This document shows, in pieces, positions 38,154 through 47,629 of a DNA stretch of 64,000 bases. The stretch lies in NCBI GenBank assembly GCA_016177805.1, contig JACOUN010000051.1, positions 80,658 through 144,657 of the forward strand. The letters are read 5' to 3'. Within the stretch, counting starts at the first letter, position 1. The number at the start of each line of letters is the position of its first letter. The notes under the pieces were generated by a model. It was not told the DNA's origin and did not search any database. It was given only the letters and a program-made list of their open reading frames with translations. This DNA is from Rhodocyclales bacterium. Its GTDB lineage: Bacteria > Pseudomonadota > Gammaproteobacteria > Burkholderiales > Rhodocyclaceae. A program made the translations under genes and the position numbers.

Positions 38154-38902
38154 ATGTTGCTGATACCCGCCATCGACCTCAAGGACGGTCATTGTGTTCG
38201 CCTCAGACAAGGCGAAATGGATGATGCGACCGTGTTCTCCGAGGACCCCGCAGCCATGGCGCGTCGCTGGGTCGACATGGGCGCCAGGCGCTTGCACCTG
38301 GTCGACCTGAACGGCGCCTTTGCCGGCAAACCGAAAAACCAGGCGGCAATCCGCGCGATCGTCGACGCGGTCGGTGACGACATCCCGGTGCAACTGGGGG
38401 GCGGCATCCGCGATCTGGATACGATAGAAGCCTATCTTGACCACGGCATCACCTACGTGATCATCGGTACTGCGGCGGTCAAGAATCCGGGTTTGCTGCA
38501 TGATGCCTGCAGCGCGTTTCCGGGGCACGTGATCGTTGGCCTGGACGCCAAGGACGGCAAGGTCGCGACCGACGGCTGGTCCAAGATGACCGGGCATGAC
38601 GTGATCGATCTGGCCAGGAAATACGAGGACTACGGCGTCGAAGCCGTCGTCTATACCGATATCGGACGCGACGGCATGCTGTCAGGCGTGAACATCGAGG
38701 CGACCGTGCGGCTTGCCCAGGCGTTGCGCGTGCCGGTGATCGCCAGCGGCGGCATCGCGGCCATTGCCGATATCGAGGCGCTGTGCGCGGTCGAGGACGA
38801 AGGCATCATGGGGGCGATCACCGGTCGTGCCATCTACGAGGGCACGCTCGATTTCGCGGCGGCCCAGGCACGGGCCGACGAACTCAACGGCGCACCGGTC
38901 TG

Positions 38903-38903
<1 letters not shown>
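38154..38903 (+). CDS. hisA: Phosphoribosyl-ProFAR isomerase HisA
   Basis: HisA is a TIM-barrel isomerase acting on ProFAR in histidine synthesis. It shows [20 protein letters not shown], the first catalytic Asp in AIDLKDG, the phosphate-binding QLGGGIRD and the second Asp region [12 protein letters not shown]. It has 249 aa. Its TGA overlaps the hisF ATG by one base. Confidence 0.96.
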
Positions 38904-39660
<757 letters not shown>

Positions 39661-39661
<1 letters not shown>

Positions 39662-40062
39662 TGGTGACGGGTGCGGCGTCGACGTGGCTGGACGAAATCA
39701 AGTGGGACGAGAATGGACTGGTGCCGGCCATCGTCCAGGAGGCGGACAGCGGCGATGTGCTGATGTTCGCCTGGATGAACCGCGAATCGCTGCAACGCAC
39801 CGCCGAGATCGGCGAAGCGGTGTTCTGGTCGCGCTCGCGCGGCAAGTTGTGGCACAAGGGCGAGGAGTCCGGGCATATCCAGACGGTGCGCGAAATCCGC
39901 ATCGACTGCGACAACGACGTGGTGCTGCTCAAGGTCGAGCAACGGGGTGCGATAGCGTGCCATACCGGGCGCCATAGCTGTTTCTTCAAGCGCCATCTGG
40001 CCGAGGGGGTGTGGCAGACCGTTGATCCGGTTCTGAAAACCCCAGGGGAAATCTACAAATGA
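39661..40062 (+). CDS. hisI: Phosphoribosyl-AMP cyclohydrolase HisI
   Basis: This is a monofunctional PR-AMP cyclohydrolase that opens the adenine ring. It has the DVLMFAWMN start region, [18 protein letters not shown] and the zinc-binding [10 protein letters not shown] and [10 protein letters not shown] cysteines. It has 133 aa. hisE is a separate gene here, overlapping by ATGA, unlike the fused hisIE of enterics. Confidence 0.95.
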
Positions 40063-40385
40063 TTGATATCGAAGTATTGCACCGGGTATCGGCGACGCTG
40101 GCCGAGCGCAAGCAGGCCGATCCGGATGCTTCCTACGTGTCCAGCCTGTACGCCAAGGGCACCGACGCGATCTGCAAGAAGATCGCCGAGGAAGGAGCCG
40201 AGACCATCATGGCGGCCAAGGACGGTGATCGCCTGCACCTGGTGTGGGAAGTGACCGACCTGTGGTTCCACTCCATGGTGTTGCTGGCGCACCACGGACT
40301 GTCGGTCGATGACGTGCTGGCTGAGTTCCGGCGTCGCGAGGGTGTTTCGGGCATCGATGAAAAGAAGTCCCGCCAGGCCAAATGA
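40059..40385 (+). CDS. hisE: Phosphoribosyl-ATP diphosphatase HisE
   Basis: HisE hydrolyses PR-ATP to PR-AMP and pyrophosphate. It is a 108-aa all-helical MazG-like protein with the metal-binding [18 protein letters not shown] and [19 protein letters not shown]. It overlaps hisI and lies 7 bases before hinT. Confidence 0.94.
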   Translation: MIDIEVLHRVSATLAERKQADPDASYVSSLYAKGTDAICKKIAEEGAETIMAAKDGDRLHLVWEVTDLWFHSMVLLAHHGLSVDDVLAEFRRREGVSGIDEKKSRQAK

Positions 40386-40392
40386 GAGAATC

Positions 40393-40740
40393 ATGACCGA
40401 CTGCATATTCTGCAAGATCGTGCGGGGAGAGATCCCGGCCAAGAAGATATACGAAGACGAGGACGTGCTGGCCTTTCACGACATCCGGCCGATCGCCCCG
40501 GTGCACTTTCTGGTCATCCCCAAGACCCACATTCCTTCGATGGCGGAGCTGCAGCCCGAGCACGAGGCGACCATGGGCAAGGTCATGCTGGCGGCGAGCA
40601 AACTTGCCCGCGAACAAGGCAGCACCGACGGATACCGCACCATAATCAACACTGGGCGAGTGGGTTTGCAGGAGGTGTATCATCTGCACGTTCACGTTGT
40701 GGGTGGTCCGGATGTGCTTCCGGCCATGTTGAAGCGTTAA
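40393..40740 (+). CDS. hinT: HIT-family purine nucleoside phosphoramidase HinT
   Basis: This is a histidine-triad nucleotide-binding hydrolase. The HIT motif is HLHVHVVGG near the C-terminus and the N-terminus, [21 protein letters not shown], is typical. It has 115 aa. The hisE-hinT-tatA order is common in betaproteobacteria. ATG at 40393 follows a GAGAGAATC Shine-Dalgarno. Confidence 0.93.
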   Translation: MTDCIFCKIVRGEIPAKKIYEDEDVLAFHDIRPIAPVHFLVIPKTHIPSMAELQPEHEATMGKVMLAASKLAREQGSTDGYRTIINTGRVGLQEVYHLHVHVVGGPDVLPAMLKR

Positions 40741-40750
40741 GGAGACAGGA

Positions 40751-40975
40751 ATGGGTTCATTCAGCATCTGGCACTGGCTGGTCGTACTGGTCATCGTCGT
40801 ACTGGTCTTTGGCACCAAGAAACTGCGCAACGTCGGCCAGGATCTTGGCGGTGCGGTGAAGGGGTTCAAGGAAGGCATGAAGGAAGCCGACGTGGGTGGC
40901 GACAAGACGAAGAATCTGAGCGAAAGCACGATCGACGTCGAAGCCAAGGAAAAGTCGGACAAGGTCAATTCCTGA
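40751..40975 (+). CDS. tatA: Twin-arginine translocase subunit TatA
   Basis: TatA polymerises into the protein-conducting element of the Tat export system. It is a 74-aa protein with an N-terminal membrane helix ([14 protein letters not shown]), the hinge [24 protein letters not shown] and an acidic tail. A good Shine-Dalgarno (AAGGAGA) overlaps the hinT stop. An intrinsic terminator follows it before tatB. Confidence 0.94.
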   Translation: MGSFSIWHWLVVLVIVVLVFGTKKLRNVGQDLGGAVKGFKEGMKEADVGGDKTKNLSESTIDVEAKEKSDKVNS

Positions 40976-40999
40976 TTTCAACTGTCCACGATGTCTCTC

Positions 41000-41033
41000 A
41001 AGGGGTGCGTAAGAACTGCACCCCTTCCTTTTT
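41000..41033 (+). terminator. Intrinsic terminator/attenuator between tatA and tatB
   Basis: AAGGGGTGC (41000-41008) pairs perfectly with GCACCCCTT (41018-41026) around a 9-base loop and is followed by CCTTTTT. It lies 24 bases after the tatA stop and 25 bases before tatB. It should stop part of the transcripts, giving more tatA than tatBC message. Confidence 0.82.
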
Positions 41034-41058
41034 GGTTGCCGCCGAGATGATCTGACCC

Positions 41059-41523
41059 ATGTTTGATTTTGGTTTTGGTGAACTGATGGTGGTCGCGCTG
41101 GTTGCGCTGATCGTGATCGGCCCCGAGCGCCTGCCCAAGGTCGCGCGCACCGTGGGGCACCTGCTGGGGCGGGTGCAGCGCTACGTATCCGACGTGAAGT
41201 CCGACATTTCGCGCGAAATGCAGCTTGAGGATCTGAAAAAGCTGCAGCAGCAGGTCGAGCAGCAGGCGCGTGAGCTTGAAGGGTCGTTCCGTGGCCAGGT
41301 CCAGAGTTTCGAATCCGACATGAACAAGACCGCGGCCGGAATCAAGAACGATTTGTCGGTCGACAGCGACAAGCCGCCGACTCCATCCGGGCCAGCGGCA
41401 GGCAAGGCGCCGGTATCCGATGCCCAGCCGGTCGCGGCGGAACGCATACCGCTCGATAGCGGCCCCCAGTTGGAACTGGGTCTGGACAAGTCCGTCCCTG
41501 GCAGCAGCGCGGAGAAGACATGA
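41059..41523 (+). CDS. tatB: Sec-independent protein translocase TatB
   Basis: TatB binds Tat signal peptides together with TatC. The N-terminus MFDFGFGELMVVALVALIVIGPERLPKVARTVGHLLGR is diagnostic, with Glu in the membrane helix. A coiled amphipathic region (about 50-95) precedes a low-complexity tail. It has 154 aa. Its stop overlaps the tatC ATG (ATGA). Confidence 0.94.
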   Translation: MFDFGFGELMVVALVALIVIGPERLPKVARTVGHLLGRVQRYVSDVKSDISREMQLEDLKKLQQQVEQQARELEGSFRGQVQSFESDMNKTAAGIKNDLSVDSDKPPTPSGPAAGKAPVSDAQPVAAERIPLDSGPQLELGLDKSVPGSSAEKT

Positions 41524-42305
41524 GCACGGCGCAAGAAACCTTTATGTCGCATCTGATCGAGCTGCGTGACCGGCTGCTGCGCGCGGTGGTTGCGGTCATT
41601 GCGATCTTTGTCGTGCTGATGCCGTGGGCCGGTGACATCTACGACATTCTGGCCTTGCCGATGATGAATACCCTGCCCGAAGGGACCAACATGATCGCGA
41701 CCGGGGTCGTCACCCCGTTCTTCGTGCCGGTCAAGGTCACCATGATGGTGGCGTTCGTACTGGCGCTGCCATGGGTGCTGTACCAGGCGTGGGCCTTCAT
41801 CGCTCCCGGCTTGTACGCGCATGAGCGCCGCCTCGGGCTGCCGCTGGTGTTGGGCAGCACGCTGCTGTTTCTCGCGGGCATGGCCTTCTGCTATTTCTTC
41901 GTGTTCGGCATGGTGTTCAGCTTCATCGCCGAATTCGCGCCCAAGAGCATCGTCGTGGCGCCGGATATCGAACAATACCTGTCGTTCGTGATGACGCTGT
42001 TTCTGGCCTTCGGACTGACCTTCGAGGTGCCGGTGGCGGTGATACTCCTGATCAAGGCCGGGGTGGTGAGCGTCGCGAAATTCAAGGAGGCACGCCCCTA
42101 CGTGATCGTGGGCGCCTTCGTGATCGCCGCCGTCATCACGCCGCCTGATGTGGTCTCACAGTTGTTGCTGGCGGTGCCGATGATCGTCCTTTACGAAGTC
42201 GGGATCCTGCTGGGGGGGCTGGTTTCGGTGCGCAAGCCTTCAGACTCGGACGATGTGGAAACCGAGCCGGTGGCGGTCAGTAACGATCAGGACCAGCACT
42301 CCTGA
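41520..42305 (+). CDS. tatC: Sec-independent protein translocase TatC
   Basis: TatC is the six-helix membrane receptor for twin-arginine signal peptides. It has FMSHLIELRDRLLRAVVAV at the N-terminus, the conserved FxKV-type loop (FFVPVKVTMMVAFVLALPWVLYQAWAFIAPGLY in two blocks), the ALLPF-like FLAFGLTFEVPV and the AAVITPPDVVSQ motif. It has 261 aa. It ends the his-hinT-tat transcription unit, converging on the protease gene with a foldback repeat between. Confidence 0.95.
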   Translation: MSTAQETFMSHLIELRDRLLRAVVAVIAIFVVLMPWAGDIYDILALPMMNTLPEGTNMIATGVVTPFFVPVKVTMMVAFVLALPWVLYQAWAFIAPGLYAHERRLGLPLVLGSTLLFLAGMAFCYFFVFGMVFSFIAEFAPKSIVVAPDIEQYLSFVMTLFLAFGLTFEVPVAVILLIKAGVVSVAKFKEARPYVIVGAFVIAAVITPPDVVSQLLLAVPMIVLYEVGILLGGLVSVRKPSDSDDVETEPVAVSNDQDQHS

Positions 42306-42351
42306 GGCGGCCGCGCCGAGTCAGGCGGTTCCTGGTTGCGCCCGACAGGCT

Positions 42352-42520
42352 GCTAGTGGTCTGCTTCGCAAATACCGAAACACGAAAACGCGTCTTGTGG
42401 CGCATGGCGGCGTTGCTCATTCTCGCAATAGTGACGACTATTGCTGCGGTTCGCGCCTTGCCCTGCACCTCAAGCCATCGTTCTCGTCATGTTCCTTGAT
42501 TTGCGAAGCAGACCACTAGC
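42352..42520. mobile_element. 169-bp foldback (MITE-like) element with 22-bp perfect terminal inverted repeats
   Basis: Bases 42352-42373 (starting GCTAGTGGTCTGC) are exactly repeated as the reverse complement at 42499-42520. The interior is an imperfect palindrome as well, closing on a central hairpin with the stem GCAATAGT/ACTATTGC (42425-42432, 42437-42444). There is no open reading frame. An internal block (reverse complement AATGAGCAACGC, near 42409-42420) also occurs in the element at 14197-14336. The TAG stop of the neighbouring protease gene lies inside the right terminal repeat. Near-matching flanks (CAGGCT on the left, CAGGTT on the right) might be a decayed target duplication. Located between convergent genes, it may also act as a terminator. 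Confidence 0.75.
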
Positions 42521-43682
42521 GCAGGTTGGCCGGTGGGGTCGGGCGACGGCCGATTTCGACCGCCAGATCGAGATCGCGACCGGCGCGGCGTACTCGGAAT
42601 ACCGCAGCCTGACCTGGGCGTGATTCCGCGACCTTTGCCAGCAGTTCCTGCGACCCTTGCACCTTGTTCCGATCAAGTTCAAGCACGACGTCGCCCGGCC
42701 TGATACCGGCGCGTTCCGCCGGGCTGTTGCGCAGCACCCCGGCAATCAGCGCACCGTCCAGCCCCTCCAGGCCAAACGAAATCGCGAGTTCGGGCGTCAG
42801 CTCCTGCAGCTCCACCCCCAGCCAGCCGCGCGTGACCTGGCCGCTCGCGACGATCTGCTCCAGCACGTTCTTGGCTAGCGCGGCGGGAATGGCGAATCCG
42901 ATCCCGAGAGAGCCGCCCGAGCGCGAGTAGATCGCAGTATTGATGCCGACCAGGTTGCCGTTGCTGTCGACCAGCGCACCCCCGGAATTTCCGGGATTGA
43001 TCGCGGCATCGGTCTGTATGTAGTCTTCAAAGGTGTTGATGCCCAGCTGGGTTCTGCCCAGCGCGGACACGATGCCCATCGTGACGGTTTGCCCGACCCC
43101 GAAAGGGTTGCCGATCGCCAGCACCACATCTCCAACGCTAAGGGCATCGTTGGTGGCGAAAGCGATGGCTGGCAATCCGGACGTGTCGTCCATGCGCAGC
43201 ACTGCCAGATCGGTGTCCGGATCGCGCCCGACCAGTCGCGCCGGGAACTTGCGCCCGTCGTTGAGCGCGACCTCGATTTCGTCAGCGGCTTCGACAACGT
43301 GGTTGTTGGTCAAGACATAGCCGTCGTGGCTGACGATCACACCCGAACCCAGCCCGGAAGCGCGTTGGCGGTTGGGGCTGTCGCCGAAAAAGCGTCGAAA
43401 CAGCGGGTCGTCCTGCAGCGGGTGGCGGGGGGCGATGATGTCTTTGCTGGTGAAGATATGCACCACTGCCGGCATCGACCGTGTAGCGGCATCCGCGTAT
43501 GACATACGCGTCGCGGCTGCCGTTGCGGGCGCGTTGCTTTCCGCGGCTTCGAACAGCGTGACGACCTGAGCGCCTGGACGCCCGCCGCCGCCCAGCCATT
43601 CGGGCTTGAGCGTCCCGATGACGAACAGCACGGCCACGGCGAAAGTGACGGTTTGCGCAAAAATCAACCACAGGCGACGCAT
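42516..43682 (-). CDS. DegS-like membrane-anchored serine protease (trypsin domain and one PDZ)
   Basis: This is an HtrA-family protease with an N-terminal membrane anchor (about residues 4-23). The trypsin-like domain has the triad His in LTNNHVVEAA, Asp in DPDTDLAVLRM and Ser in NPGNSGGALVD. A single PDZ domain (about 275-370, RGWLGVELQELT, GVLRNSPAERAGIRPGDVVLELD) follows. One PDZ and an anchor match the DegS/AlgW type, which senses misfolded outer-membrane proteins, rather than DegP/DegQ. It has 388 aa. Its stop codon is provided by the terminal repeat of the adjacent foldback element, so the original C-terminus may have been slightly different. Confidence 0.88.
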   Translation of the reverse strand: MRRLWLIFAQTVTFAVAVLFVIGTLKPEWLGGGGRPGAQVVTLFEAAESNAPATAAATRMSYADAATRSMPAVVHIFTSKDIIAPRHPLQDDPLFRRFFGDSPNRQRASGLGSGVIVSHDGYVLTNNHVVEAADEIEVALNDGRKFPARLVGRDPDTDLAVLRMDDTSGLPAIAFATNDALSVGDVVLAIGNPFGVGQTVTMGIVSALGRTQLGINTFEDYIQTDAAINPGNSGGALVDSNGNLVGINTAIYSRSGGSLGIGFAIPAALAKNVLEQIVASGQVTRGWLGVELQELTPELAISFGLEGLDGALIAGVLRNSPAERAGIRPGDVVLELDRNKVQGSQELLAKVAESRPGQAAVFRVRRAGRDLDLAVEIGRRPTPPANLR

Positions 43683-43859
43683 GTTCTGGAGTCCGGTGAG
43701 TATTCTTGCAGTCAGGCAAAAATCGGGATGAAATGGGATGGCTTGCGTATCATGGCGCGGCGGGCCGGAACAGCGGGGCGGTCAGGTTACGGTGGTGCAT
43801 GGCACCCACCCGCGGAACTTCCGGTGCTTGATACGGATACGGAGAAAGCAGGTCTTGCG

Positions 43860-44606
43860 ATGCGGCTGACGGAACTTACAGAACACCTGGATGCATTGCT
43901 CAATGTCGCACTGTTCCGCGATTATTGCCCAAACGGTTTGCAAGTGGAAGGGCGCGCGGACGTGGGGCGGGTGGTGTGTGGCGTCACCGCGAGCCAGGAC
44001 TTGCTCGATCGCGCGGTGAGCGATGATGCGCACGCCATCGTTGTCCACCATGGCTATTTCTGGCGCGGTGAGGACGGGCGAGTGACCGGTCTGCGCAAGC
44101 GGCGGCTGACAACCTTGCTGTGCAACGATATCAGCCTGCTGGCGTACCACCTGCCGCTGGACGCCCATCCGGAGCTGGGCAACAACGCGCAGCTCGGCCT
44201 GCTGGCCGGGTGGCGCGGCGAGGCGCGTTTTGGTGAACAGGATCTGGGCTGGCTGGGTCGACCCGATGAAGTTGCGAGCGCTGCCGGGATTGCAAGCCTG
44301 CTTGCCGAGCGGCTGCGGCGTCCGCCCATGCTGGTTGGCGACGGGGGGCGGCAGGTGCGCCGCATCGCATGGTGCACGGGCGGGGCGCAAGGCTATTTTG
44401 AACAGGCGATCGAGGCCGGTGCGGATCTGTATGTGTCCGGCGAAATATCCGAACAGACCGTGCATCTGGCGCGCGAGTCAGGTGTGCCGTATATCGCGGC
44501 GGGGCACCACGCAACCGAGCGCTACGGCCCGAAGGCGCTGGCGGCCTACCTGAGCAATGTGCTGGGGTTGGACGCGAGCTTCGTTGATCTCGACAACCCG
44601 GTATAG
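43860..44606 (+). CDS. Nif3-like dinuclear metal-centre protein (YbgI family)
   Basis: This is a Nif3/YbgI family protein, a toroidal hexamer with a dinuclear metal site whose cellular role is unclear (GTP cyclohydrolase I type 2 annotations are not well supported). The metal ligands lie in VVHHGYFWRG, AYHLPLDAHPELGNN and AAGHHATERYG. It has 248 aa from ATG at 43860 (MRLTELTEHLDALLNV); the frame extends upstream but without family-like sequence. It is divergent from the DegS-like protease, with 177 bases between. Confidence 0.87.
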   Translation: MRLTELTEHLDALLNVALFRDYCPNGLQVEGRADVGRVVCGVTASQDLLDRAVSDDAHAIVVHHGYFWRGEDGRVTGLRKRRLTTLLCNDISLLAYHLPLDAHPELGNNAQLGLLAGWRGEARFGEQDLGWLGRPDEVASAAGIASLLAERLRRPPMLVGDGGRQVRRIAWCTGGAQGYFEQAIEAGADLYVSGEISEQTVHLARESGVPYIAAGHHATERYGPKALAAYLSNVLGLDASFVDLDNPV

Positions 44607-44626
44607 ATCCGAGGACGGTAGCGCAG

Positions 44627-46579
44627 CTACGCAGCGTGTCCGAGATGGTCGCCGTGAAAGCGTCCGAGTTGGTCCTCGAGCACTGACCACAGCATCAGGA
44701 TATCGTCGATGATGCCCAGCGACAGGCCTTGACGGGTACCGTCGCGGTTGTCGCGTAGCATCTTGTCCAGATACGCCTGGCACTCCGTCGTGCCCCACAG
44801 GGCGACGAGCTGATCGATGGCGTGCGGAAGTTGCTCCAGTCCGCCCGGCATCTTGCGCGCTTCATCGAAGTTGTCCCAGGTCACGGTCTTGACGTTGAAG
44901 GTCTTGTTCAATTGCCGCGCCAACGCGTCGAATTCTATCCGCATGTCGGCAAGGCGATAGACCTCCATCAGCTTGATCCACGGCGCGACCGACTGCCGGG
45001 GGTTGGCGCGTATGAAGTCCGATAAGGTTTCGGCCGCACCCTGGACGCGGCCGAAGCTGATCATGATGTCGGCCAGTTCTACCGCCGAATCGTGCTCTTC
45101 GACGAGTTCCTCGTTGACGATGAGCGGTGCGGTACTTTCGGCGTCGAACGCCAGATCGACTCGCGGTGGCGGCGGGCGCATCCGCGCCGTGGTCTCGGGT
45201 TCGGGCGCTGGTGCCGTGACGGGTTTGACGCGCGGGCCAGCGGTAGCCGGAATGGCGGGGCGCAGGGTCGGGAGTTGCGTAGTCGCGGCGTCATCGTCAA
45301 ACGCTTGGGCAGTCCTTTGTGGTGGAGTGCTGGCGTCTGGTCGCGACGGACGGGTGCGCAATACCCGCCGGGTTTCGTAGAACAGTATTACCCCGAGTAC
45401 GCCGACCAGTGCCGCGAGCAGGAACATCCATTGCCCCCATGTGGTTCTGGCCGGTGGCGGCGGCGGAGTTCGTACGCTGGAATCCGTGCGTTCCGGTACA
45501 TCGCTGGCCGGTTTGGCCGCGATCGGGGGGAGGGGCGCGACCGGCGGAACGGCCGGTCGCGGGGCGGGTACGACGAGCTGCGCCCTGAGCGCTTGTTCGA
45601 TTTCCTCCAGTCGCCGGATACGCTCAAATAGTTCAAGCTCGGCCCTGATCGAGTCGTCGATGGCTCTGACGAGGCGTTGTTCGCGCGCTTCCTCTGATGT
45701 TTCGTCTTGCGTGCTGCCCTTGCGCGCTCCAGCGCTGGTCGCGGCGTCGGCCGGGTCGGGTCGCTCCGCCGTTTCGCCCTCGAGTATCAGGCGGCTGGAG
45801 TTGTCCGTGGCTGGGGCGGATTTCCGGGGTGGGCGGGCCGTTACGGTCGGCTCGGGCGCCAGCGCCACCAGCGCGGCTGGGTCGGGCACGCGCAACTGCG
45901 TGCCGGGAGGCAGTGGCGTCGTGGCGGTCAGTCCGTTGCTCGCCAACTCAGGGTTGAGGTCGAACAGGCGTGCCATCAGTGCCCGGCGCGCCCGCGCGTT
46001 GCGCGGGTGCAGCGCCTGCGCCAGAGTCGCGATGGATTCTCCCGGAACCGTGGTCCAGACTTCGGCTGCCACGGTGTCGGGTGTGGTCCGGGCTGCGGGC
46101 GGCCGCGCTGCTGCTGAAGCAACGCTCGCCGATTTCGCAGCGGTCGTGGCGGGCGGGGCGATGGAGGTGGCAACCGGCAGCAGCAGCGTGTATTCGCGTT
46201 GATGTCGCGAATCGCACACGTCGCGCACCGCAACGCGCAGTACCGGGTCACGGACCGGTGCCCCGTGTGACACGACGAGTTGCGCATCGGGCCCGCTCCC
46301 GGCGACCGTCAGGCGGGCATCGAGCACGGCTGGAATGCCGTCAGGCGCGGCGGTGGGAGTCACCAGTTGCGCACAGCGGGCGGCATACTCGGCGGTCGCG
46401 CCCGGCGCGCTGATCTCGATGCGCAGCGGCTGGCCCAGCAGTGATACCGAACTCACGCTACCGAGTTGCGTCGCCCGCGCATCGGCGGCCGGCACGAGGA
46501 CCGCAGCGCAAGCCAGCGCACCCGCGCCCACCCATCTCATGCGGGCGTTGCAGTTGCTGTATCGATGGGGAATACTCAT
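44627..46579 (-). CDS. FimV-like protein (LysM-like domain, one membrane helix, C-terminal TPR-like domain)
   Basis: FimV-type proteins organise cell poles and type IV pilus or secretion systems. The N-terminus has a signal sequence (ending around ADARA) and the FimV N-terminal block LGSVSSVSLLGQPLRIEISAPG. A LysM-like segment follows (about 170-235, WTTVPGESIATLAQALH, LNPELASNG), then an Ala/Pro-rich linker with a short coiled coil. One transmembrane helix (about 385-405, MFLLAALVGVLGVILFYETRR) leads to a cytoplasmic part with a TPR-like region (ELADIMISFGRVQGAAETLSDFI). It is 650 aa, shorter than Pseudomonas FimV. The stop is only 20 bases from the convergent Nif3-like gene. Confidence 0.75.
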   Translation of the reverse strand: MSIPHRYSNCNARMRWVGAGALACAAVLVPAADARATQLGSVSSVSLLGQPLRIEISAPGATAEYAARCAQLVTPTAAPDGIPAVLDARLTVAGSGPDAQLVVSHGAPVRDPVLRVAVRDVCDSRHQREYTLLLPVATSIAPPATTAAKSASVASAAARPPAARTTPDTVAAEVWTTVPGESIATLAQALHPRNARARRALMARLFDLNPELASNGLTATTPLPPGTQLRVPDPAALVALAPEPTVTARPPRKSAPATDNSSRLILEGETAERPDPADAATSAGARKGSTQDETSEEAREQRLVRAIDDSIRAELELFERIRRLEEIEQALRAQLVVPAPRPAVPPVAPLPPIAAKPASDVPERTDSSVRTPPPPPARTTWGQWMFLLAALVGVLGVILFYETRRVLRTRPSRPDASTPPQRTAQAFDDDAATTQLPTLRPAIPATAGPRVKPVTAPAPEPETTARMRPPPPRVDLAFDAESTAPLIVNEELVEEHDSAVELADIMISFGRVQGAAETLSDFIRANPRQSVAPWIKLMEVYRLADMRIEFDALARQLNKTFNVKTVTWDNFDEARKMPGGLEQLPHAIDQLVALWGTTECQAYLDKMLRDNRDGTRQGLSLGIIDDILMLWSVLEDQLGRFHGDHLGHAA

Positions 46580-46826
46580 CTGGGTCGCCGGCCGTATGGG
46601 TTTGTCGCTGGTATTGTAAATAATCTCGTGCCTGAGTGTAGGTCAAATGACGCGAAGGCGCACCAGCGCGTGCGTTACGCGAGCGAGGGCACATGGCCGG
46701 CGCGGTGTGCTCATGACGGTCGGGATTCGCGGGTGTCGCGTCGCCGAGCGGAGGGGGTGTAAGCCGTGAACCGGGGATGGTTTGGCGGTATCATGCGCGT
46801 GTTCCATACGTTACCGTACGCAAATC

Positions 46827-47381
46827 ATGCCCCTGACTGATCCCCAGCAAACACGCCAGCGAGTTCACGTCCGTCGTATCGTCGTGGAGGGTTACCAACG
46901 CGAGGATGGCCTGCTTGAGTTCGATGCGATGCTTGAAGATGTGAAGGACGTCGACTACCCGCTGGCGTCCGGTGCCCGCAAGGCCGGCGATCCGGTGCAT
47001 CAGATGAAGGTCCGCGTCACGCTCGATCCGGCGTTTACCATCGTACATGCCCAGGCCTGTTCCGACTGGGTGCCCTACCCCGATGGTTGCGAAACCATAG
47101 CGCCACGCTACCGCGAGTTGGAGGGCTTGAATCTGCTCAACGATTTCCGGCGCAAGGTGGGCGAGCTGTTCGGTGACGTGCGCGGATGCTCCCACCTGTC
47201 CGAGTTGCTGTTGAGCCTGCCGACCGCCGCGATACAGACCTATGCAACCTTTCAGCGCGACAACCAGGATCAGGGCGAGAAACCCTTTCAGCTCGATCGC
47301 TGCCATGCACTCGACACGAAGTCGACTACAGTGAAGAAGTACTACCCGAAGTGGCATCGCGAGCGCGCCGGTTCCGCGTGA
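46827..47381 (+). CDS. DUF2889 domain-containing protein
   Basis: This is a 184-aa protein of unknown function. The pattern HVRRIVVEGYQREDGLLEFDAMLEDVKD, then PVHQMKVRVTLDPAFTIVHAQA, PYPDGCETIAPRYRELEGLNL and GCSHLSELLLSLPTAAIQT matches, as I recall it, the DUF2889 family of proteobacteria. No signal peptide or membrane helix is seen. ATG at 46827 is chosen because the family-like sequence begins directly after it. It stands alone, with sucC 248 bases downstream and a 247-base spacer upstream. Confidence 0.75.
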   Translation: MPLTDPQQTRQRVHVRRIVVEGYQREDGLLEFDAMLEDVKDVDYPLASGARKAGDPVHQMKVRVTLDPAFTIVHAQACSDWVPYPDGCETIAPRYRELEGLNLLNDFRRKVGELFGDVRGCSHLSELLLSLPTAAIQTYATFQRDNQDQGEKPFQLDRCHALDTKSTTVKKYYPKWHRERAGSA

Positions 47382-47415
47382 CGGCGGGGCATGCGTGGCG
47401 CGCGCCATCACGGTT

Positions 47416-47444
47416 TTATTGCAGTGCGAGAATCCGGTTATAAT
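47416..47444 (+). promoter_or_regulatory. Candidate sucCD promoter
   Basis: A perfect -10 box TATAAT (47439-47444) has TTATTG (47416-47421) 17 bp upstream. It would give a leader of about 180 nt before sucC, long for a housekeeping operon. The leader contains no obvious open reading frame that I can support. Confidence 0.55.
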
Positions 47445-47629
47445 CGGCCGGCCCTGGGTGCCGCGTTTCAGTGGGTATCCGGGGTGTGGCGGGATGAACT
47501 TGCTTTGTCCTGCGGCGACGGTGTGTCGAGGGAGGGAGGCGGCATGCCGTCGTGGAGTGCATCTCCGAACTGTCCCATCAACCTGTTTGTAGCGGCTACG
47601 GGCGCTGCAGCTTCGATCGAAGGGCGATC

